Shown here: one piece after another, positions 13,658 through 17,099 of the stretch | Layout: the number at the start of each line of letters is the position of its first letter | Numbering within the stretch: position 1 is the first letter of the stretch | Assembly: GCA_030612225.1 (NCBI GenBank) | Contig: JAUWOH010000017.1 | Coordinates: 1-17,099, forward strand | Direction of reading: 5' to 3' | Length of the DNA: 17,099 bases | Source: Desulfobacteraceae bacterium | GTDB taxonomy: Bacteria; Desulfobacterota; Desulfobacteria; Desulfobacterales; JAUWMJ01 | Program-made: the position numbers and the translations under genes | Notes under the pieces: generated by a model | Told to the model about the DNA's origin: nothing | Seen by the model: the letters and a program-made list of their open reading frames with translations, nothing else | The model's database searches: none

Positions 13658-14290
13658 TTGAAAAAACCTATGACAAAAACACCGACCGGTGAAATAATTA
13701 AAGTCCCAACCGATTACTGGGATAAGCTGAAAAAAAGAAATGTTAACAAGCTATGTAACCTTTCCCTTGCACATGTTTACCCTCCGGAAGGTCTTCTTCT
13801 TCATTTTTTAAATAAAGACATACTCCTTGACATGGAAAATCGATCTATTCATCGTCTAAACGTTAACAAACGTGAAAAGATTGAAAACCCCTTCCTGGAA
13901 CTTATTATGCTGGTATATCTGCTTAACGTATCCTCTGATAACCCGAACCAGGATATAATAAGTGTCCGCGACCTCAAAAACGCCCAGTTTTTCCAAGGAC
14001 CACATGAGCTTCAAACAGCTCTCCTCCTGGACCTTTATGGGAATAATCTTGAAGGGTTTAAATCTGCGGCGGAAAGTCTTGGCGGAAAATCTCTCGATAT
14101 GGCTGACGCAGCATATATGCTGCTCCCTTTTCCCAAAATCCCCCTCTATTACCTGTTATGGGGAGGCGATGATGAATTTGAACCTAACCTTTCAATTCTC
14201 TTTGACAGATCCATCGAGAAGCACCTGGCAGCAGATGCAATATGGGGGCTTGTAAATCTTGTTTCTAATTACCTCCTTTCGGGAGGCTGA
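13658..14290 (+). CDS. DUF3786 family protein
   Basis: A soluble 206-210 residue protein of unknown function. The C-terminal half has the recognisable DUF3786 pattern: FPKIPLYYLLWGGDDEFEPNLSILFDRSIEKHLAADAIWGLVNLV. The centre has LLNVSSDNPNQDIISVRDLKNAQFFQGPHELQTALLLDLYGN. There is no signal peptide, membrane segment or cysteine cluster (one visible Cys, near residue 33). The family is found mainly in anaerobes, including sulfate reducers and methanogens. The start is either TTG at 13658 (with GGGGT 9 bases upstream) or ATG at 13670; the first is listed. It follows rlmD by 57 bp and precedes feoAB by 158 bp in the same direction. A link to iron uptake is possible but rests on position only. 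Confidence 0.82.
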   Translation: MKKPMTKTPTGEIIKVPTDYWDKLKKRNVNKLCNLSLAHVYPPEGLLLHFLNKDILLDMENRSIHRLNVNKREKIENPFLELIMLVYLLNVSSDNPNQDIISVRDLKNAQFFQGPHELQTALLLDLYGNNLEGFKSAAESLGGKSLDMADAAYMLLPFPKIPLYYLLWGGDDEFEPNLSILFDRSIEKHLAADAIWGLVNLVSNYLLSGG

Positions 14291-14341
14291 TGTTTCGTTT
14301 ATCCGAGTTAAGTGCTTAATTTTACACGCTGTCCTTTGCTT

Positions 14342-14414
14342 GTTGTCAGTTAATTATTTGGTAACAGCTTGTTGACAACACTCGCTTGTGTAGTTAATTT
14401 CAATGTTCTATAAA
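14342..14414 (+). promoter_or_regulatory. Putative feoAB promoter and operator-like palindrome
   Basis: TGTTGTCA (14342-14349) and TGACAACA (14374-14381) are perfect 8 bp inverted repeats 24 bases apart. The right half overlaps a consensus -35 TTGACA (14373-14378). A TAATTC follows at 17 bp spacing (14396-14401), and an AT-rich TATAAA lies at 14409-14414. Which -10 is used cannot be decided. No clear Fur-box match was found. The arrangement suggests regulated transcription of feoAB, but this is inference. Confidence 0.35.
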
Positions 14415-14448
14415 AACAAATTGAATTTTCAAGAAGGGAGACCTATAG

Positions 14449-14673
14449 ATGTTATTAAGTGAATTGAAAGAAGGCCAGACCGCAATAATTGACAGTATTG
14501 GCGGAAACAGCGCATTGCGCAGGCGAATACTTGAAATGGGCATTTTAAAAGGTACTGAAATATATGTGGAAAAATATGCTCCTTTGAAAGACCCCCTAGA
14601 ACTTATAGTAAAAGGGTACCACATATCGTTCAGGGTTGAAGAAGCCGCCAACATCACGGTTGACTTAAAATAG
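14449..14673 (+). CDS. feoA: Ferrous iron transport protein A
   Basis: FeoA is a small SH3-like cytoplasmic protein that works with the FeoB permease in Fe(II) uptake. The 74-residue product has the family pattern: LSELKEGQTAIIDSIGGNSALRRRILEMGILKGTEIYVEKYAPLKDPLELIVKGYHISFRVEEAANI. Seen directly are the G-x(3)-LRRRILEMGI helix and the DP-x-E-x-x-x-K-GYH-x-SFR-x-EEA end. GGGAG lies 9 bases before the ATG. It precedes feoB by 10 bp, so the two form an operon, probably starting from the promoter region just upstream. Confidence 0.95.
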   Translation: MLLSELKEGQTAIIDSIGGNSALRRRILEMGILKGTEIYVEKYAPLKDPLELIVKGYHISFRVEEAANITVDLK

Positions 14674-14683
14674 GCAAATAATT

Positions 14684-16855
14684 ATGCATCAGAAAAGCTT
14701 TACAATAGCCCTTGCAGGCAATCCTAATTCAGGCAAAACAACAACGTTTAATAATATTACCGGAACCCGGCAAAAAGTCGGAAACTGGCCTGGCGTAACT
14801 GTTGAAAAAAAAGAAGGGAAAATAAGCAAGTTCGGATACGATCTTACAATTATTGATCTTCCCGGAACATACAGCCTGACCCCCTTTTCTATTGAAGAAA
14901 TCATTGCTCGGAATTTTGTTCTTGAAGAATGTCCTGACGTTGTCATTGATATCATTGATTCTTCCAATCTTGAACGAAGCCTTTACCTTGCAACCCAGCT
15001 AAGAGAAATCGATTGTAAGGTTATATTTGCCCTGAATATGGCAGATCTGGCCAAGTCCCGCGGAATTAAAATTGATGCCAAAAAGCTTTCCGAACTTCTT
15101 AATGTACCGGTTATTTTTACAATCGGCAATAAAAATGAAGGCATAAATAATCTTTTAAAAGAAGCCGTTAAACTGGCAAAATCAAGCTCTGAAATACCTC
15201 AAGAGCGTAAGGTTAGGTATAACAGGGATATTGAAAATTCCATTTCAAAGGTTCAAAGCCTTATTGGACTAAAGATTGCAGAAAAACTTCCCTATAACTC
15301 CAGATGGTCGGCTATAAAGCTTTTAGAAGACGATGAAATTGTAAAAAAGCGCATTTTTGAAAAGGCCGGCGACAAAGCTGAAAAGATTCTTAAGGAAGCT
15401 CTATCGCAGCGCAGCTATCTAAGGGACCGTTTTGACGATGAACCGGAAATCATCATGACAGATGAACGATACGGATTTATTGCCGGAATTATCAAAGAAG
15501 TACATACAACATCAATTAAAGAACGCATAGATATATCTCGAAACATTGATCTTGTTTTGACAAACCGCTTTATCGGGTTCCCGATCTTTTTTATATTTAT
15601 CTGGGCAATGTTCCAGATAACTTTCTCCTTCGGCGCTTATCCAATGGAATGGATTGACACAGGTGTAGGTTTTTTATCATCAACACTGGACGGTTTACTT
15701 CCTGAAAGCCTTTTTAAGGATCTTTTGCTAAACGGCATTATTGCAGGTGTCGGAAGTGTTATAATTTTTATGCCGAACATTATGATTCTTTTCTTCTGCA
15801 TCGCAATTTTCGAAGATACGGGCTATATGGCAAGAGCTGCTTTTCTCATGGACAAGATAATGCACCTTATCGGCCTTCACGGGAAATCGTTTATTCCCAT
15901 GCTCATGGGGTTTGGGTGCAATGTCCCTGCCATCATTGCTGCCCGGACTCTCGAAAGTGAAAAGGACCGTATCCTTACAATCCTTATTACTCCCTTTATG
16001 TCCTGTTCGGCCAAACTGCCTATTTATATTGTGCTTGCAGGAACGTTCTTTGGTGTAAGGGCAGGATCTGTTATCTTCTCTATTTATCTTGTCGGAATTG
16101 TGCTTTCCATCTTAACCGGCCGCCTTTTCCGCTCGACTCTCTTAAAGGGCGCTGATGCTCCCTTTGTCATGGAGCTTCCGCCATACCGGGTTCCCATGTT
16201 AAAAAGTCTTTTGATTCACATGTGGGACCGCAGCAAAATGTTTTTAAAAAAAATGGGCGGGATAATACTTATTGGTTCTGTTGTTGTATGGGCGTTTTCC
16301 GCCTTTCCCCGCAACACAGAGTATTCTTTTGATTATAACGGTGAAATTGAAAAGGTTAAAGCGTCTTACGAGACTGGAATCAAGGCAGGCAATGTTGATA
16401 ATAAAATACTGGAAAAGAAAAAAGATGCAGATATATTTGAAATAACCAAAGCCCAAAGAGCCGAGCAAGTTGAAAAATCCTATATGGGTCGTATGGGCAA
16501 AACCATTTCACCTTTATTTTCACCCTTAGGTATTGATTGGCGCGGAGGAGTCGCCCTTCTCACCGGGTTTGTTGCCAAAGAAATTGTTGTAAGCACAATG
16601 GCTGTTCTTCATGCTGCCGAAGAAGAGTCGGACGCTTTAAAGAATGCTCTTTTATCATCCGGCATGACTCCCCTTTCTGCGCTTTCTATGATGGTTTTTG
16701 TTCTTTTGTATCTTCCATGCCTTGCCACAGTTGCAGCAATAAAACGGGAAACCGGTTCCTTTAAATGGATGTTTTTCAGCATTGCATACAATACTTCTGT
16801 TGCATGGTTTGCAGCTTTTTTTGTTTACCAGGGAGGGAAGTTTTTGGGCGCTTAG
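14684..16855 (+). CDS. feoB: Ferrous iron transport protein B
   Basis: FeoB is the inner-membrane Fe(II) permease with a cytosolic GTPase domain. The 723-residue product carries G1 GNPNSGKTT (12-20), G2 around VGNWPGVTVE (32-41), G3 DLPGTYSL (58-65) and G4 NMAD (118-121). A helical GDI-like spacer follows (about 175-265), then the membrane part. GLHGKSFIPMLMGFGCNVPAI in the first Gate domain contains the conserved cysteine, and ALLTGFVAKEIVVSTMAVL lies in the second. A charged loop near 550-595 (KVKASYETGIKAGNVDNK...) sits between membrane segments. The protein is full length and all motifs are intact. It is co-transcribed with feoA (10 bp gap). No feoC and no intrinsic terminator was seen downstream; repeat DNA begins about 70 bp after the stop. 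Confidence 0.97.
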   Translation: MHQKSFTIALAGNPNSGKTTTFNNITGTRQKVGNWPGVTVEKKEGKISKFGYDLTIIDLPGTYSLTPFSIEEIIARNFVLEECPDVVIDIIDSSNLERSLYLATQLREIDCKVIFALNMADLAKSRGIKIDAKKLSELLNVPVIFTIGNKNEGINNLLKEAVKLAKSSSEIPQERKVRYNRDIENSISKVQSLIGLKIAEKLPYNSRWSAIKLLEDDEIVKKRIFEKAGDKAEKILKEALSQRSYLRDRFDDEPEIIMTDERYGFIAGIIKEVHTTSIKERIDISRNIDLVLTNRFIGFPIFFIFIWAMFQITFSFGAYPMEWIDTGVGFLSSTLDGLLPESLFKDLLLNGIIAGVGSVIIFMPNIMILFFCIAIFEDTGYMARAAFLMDKIMHLIGLHGKSFIPMLMGFGCNVPAIIAARTLESEKDRILTILITPFMSCSAKLPIYIVLAGTFFGVRAGSVIFSIYLVGIVLSILTGRLFRSTLLKGADAPFVMELPPYRVPMLKSLLIHMWDRSKMFLKKMGGIILIGSVVVWAFSAFPRNTEYSFDYNGEIEKVKASYETGIKAGNVDNKILEKKKDADIFEITKAQRAEQVEKSYMGRMGKTISPLFSPLGIDWRGGVALLTGFVAKEIVVSTMAVLHAAEEESDALKNALLSSGMTPLSALSMMVFVLLYLPCLATVAAIKRETGSFKWMFFSIAYNTSVAWFAAFFVYQGGKFLGA

Positions 16856-16925
16856 AATTTTAAGTACGCTGATATATAATTATGAGTTTATTAGTTTATT
16901 TTGTAACCGGATGGAATAATTTTGA

Positions 16926-17001
16926 AGTGCCTAAAGTGAACTAAAGTGCCTAAAGTGTCTAAAGTTAAGGAATTCTGTCTATTCTATTTTTATAAAAAAT
17001 G
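16926..17001. repeat. Partial third copy of the ACTTTAGNC unit (copy C)
   Basis: An arm of CTAAAGTG units at 16926-16966 is followed by a core start AAGGAATTCTGTCT (16967-16980) and TATTTTTATAAAAAA, in the same orientation as copy B. The match fades near 17001 and changes into hairpin-cassette sequence. No right arm is seen before the window end. Its left flank differs from the shared flank of copies A and B, so the arm-core unit can exist outside the larger element. Confidence 0.6.
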
Positions 17002-17002
17002 A

Positions 17003-17065
17003 TGTCTTGCCAAGGCGTCTTGTCCCTGCGTATCTTGAAAAGCATAGCCTGAGGCCAATCAGGCT
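17003..17065. repeat. Hairpin-cassette repeat cluster (copy 3)
   Basis: GTCTTGCCAAGGCGTCTTGT and TATCTTGAAAAGCATAGCC follow the same periodic CTTG pattern as 829-912. A stem AGCCTGA (17046-17052) pairs with TCAGGCT (17059-17065) around 6 bases. No T run follows, so it is not a canonical terminator for feoB. The remaining bases to 17099 show nothing recognisable. Confidence 0.45.
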
Positions 17066-17099
17066 TCACCTTAGTTTACGCCGTAACAAGAAGCGAAGA

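Overview
The window reads as a chromosomal segment of an AT-leaning Gram-negative bacterium, most likely Desulfobacterota (Desulfobacterales-like). This rests on protein style: a proline-tRNA ligase of the short archaeal/eukaryotic-like type, a long DNA polymerase III delta subunit, a DUF3786 protein and a FeoAB pair. It also rests on intergenic DNA crowded with palindromic repeats. The taxonomy is an inference from gene resemblance. No rRNA, tRNA, CRISPR array, phage gene or transposase gene was seen.

Layout. 1-8971 is carried on the minus strand. It holds the 5' part of proS (cut by the window edge), holA, lgt, lspA, ileS, an rfbA/rmlA-type thymidylyltransferase and an HNH nuclease. ileS and lspA overlap by ATGA and are translationally coupled; lgt, the next lipoprotein-pathway gene, is separated from lspA by a ~280 bp repeat element. 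9456-16855 is mainly on the plus strand: a Dabb-domain protein, cinA, rlmD, a DUF3786 protein, then feoA and feoB. A minus-strand alpha/beta hydrolase gene converges on cinA with overlapping 3' ends.

Functions are mostly housekeeping: aminoacylation (proS, ileS), replication clamp loading (holA), lipoprotein maturation (lgt, lspA), nucleotide-sugar supply (rfbA), pyridine nucleotide salvage (cinA), rRNA methylation (rlmD) and ferrous iron uptake (feoAB). No multi-gene defence or biosynthetic system is present.

The unusual content is intergenic. Nearly every long gap holds a fold-back element. (1) Two ~275 bp elements (3434-3711, 7051-7320) carry inverted arrays of a 9-10 bp unit (ACTTTAGNC) around a ~54 bp core, and the core is inverted in one copy relative to the other while arms and flanks stay collinear. 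A third partial copy ends the window. (2) Arrays of miniature hairpins with conserved linkers but different stems lie between holA and lgt, with relatives before holA and at the window end; one unit seems to sit inside the proS coding sequence. (3) There are two GTTCA-array fold-backs (9871-10002, 12073-12170), a 190 bp fold-back (9163-9352) and a 144 bp fold-back (8219-8362). The hairpin arrays and the core-inverted elements are the best candidates for something undescribed.
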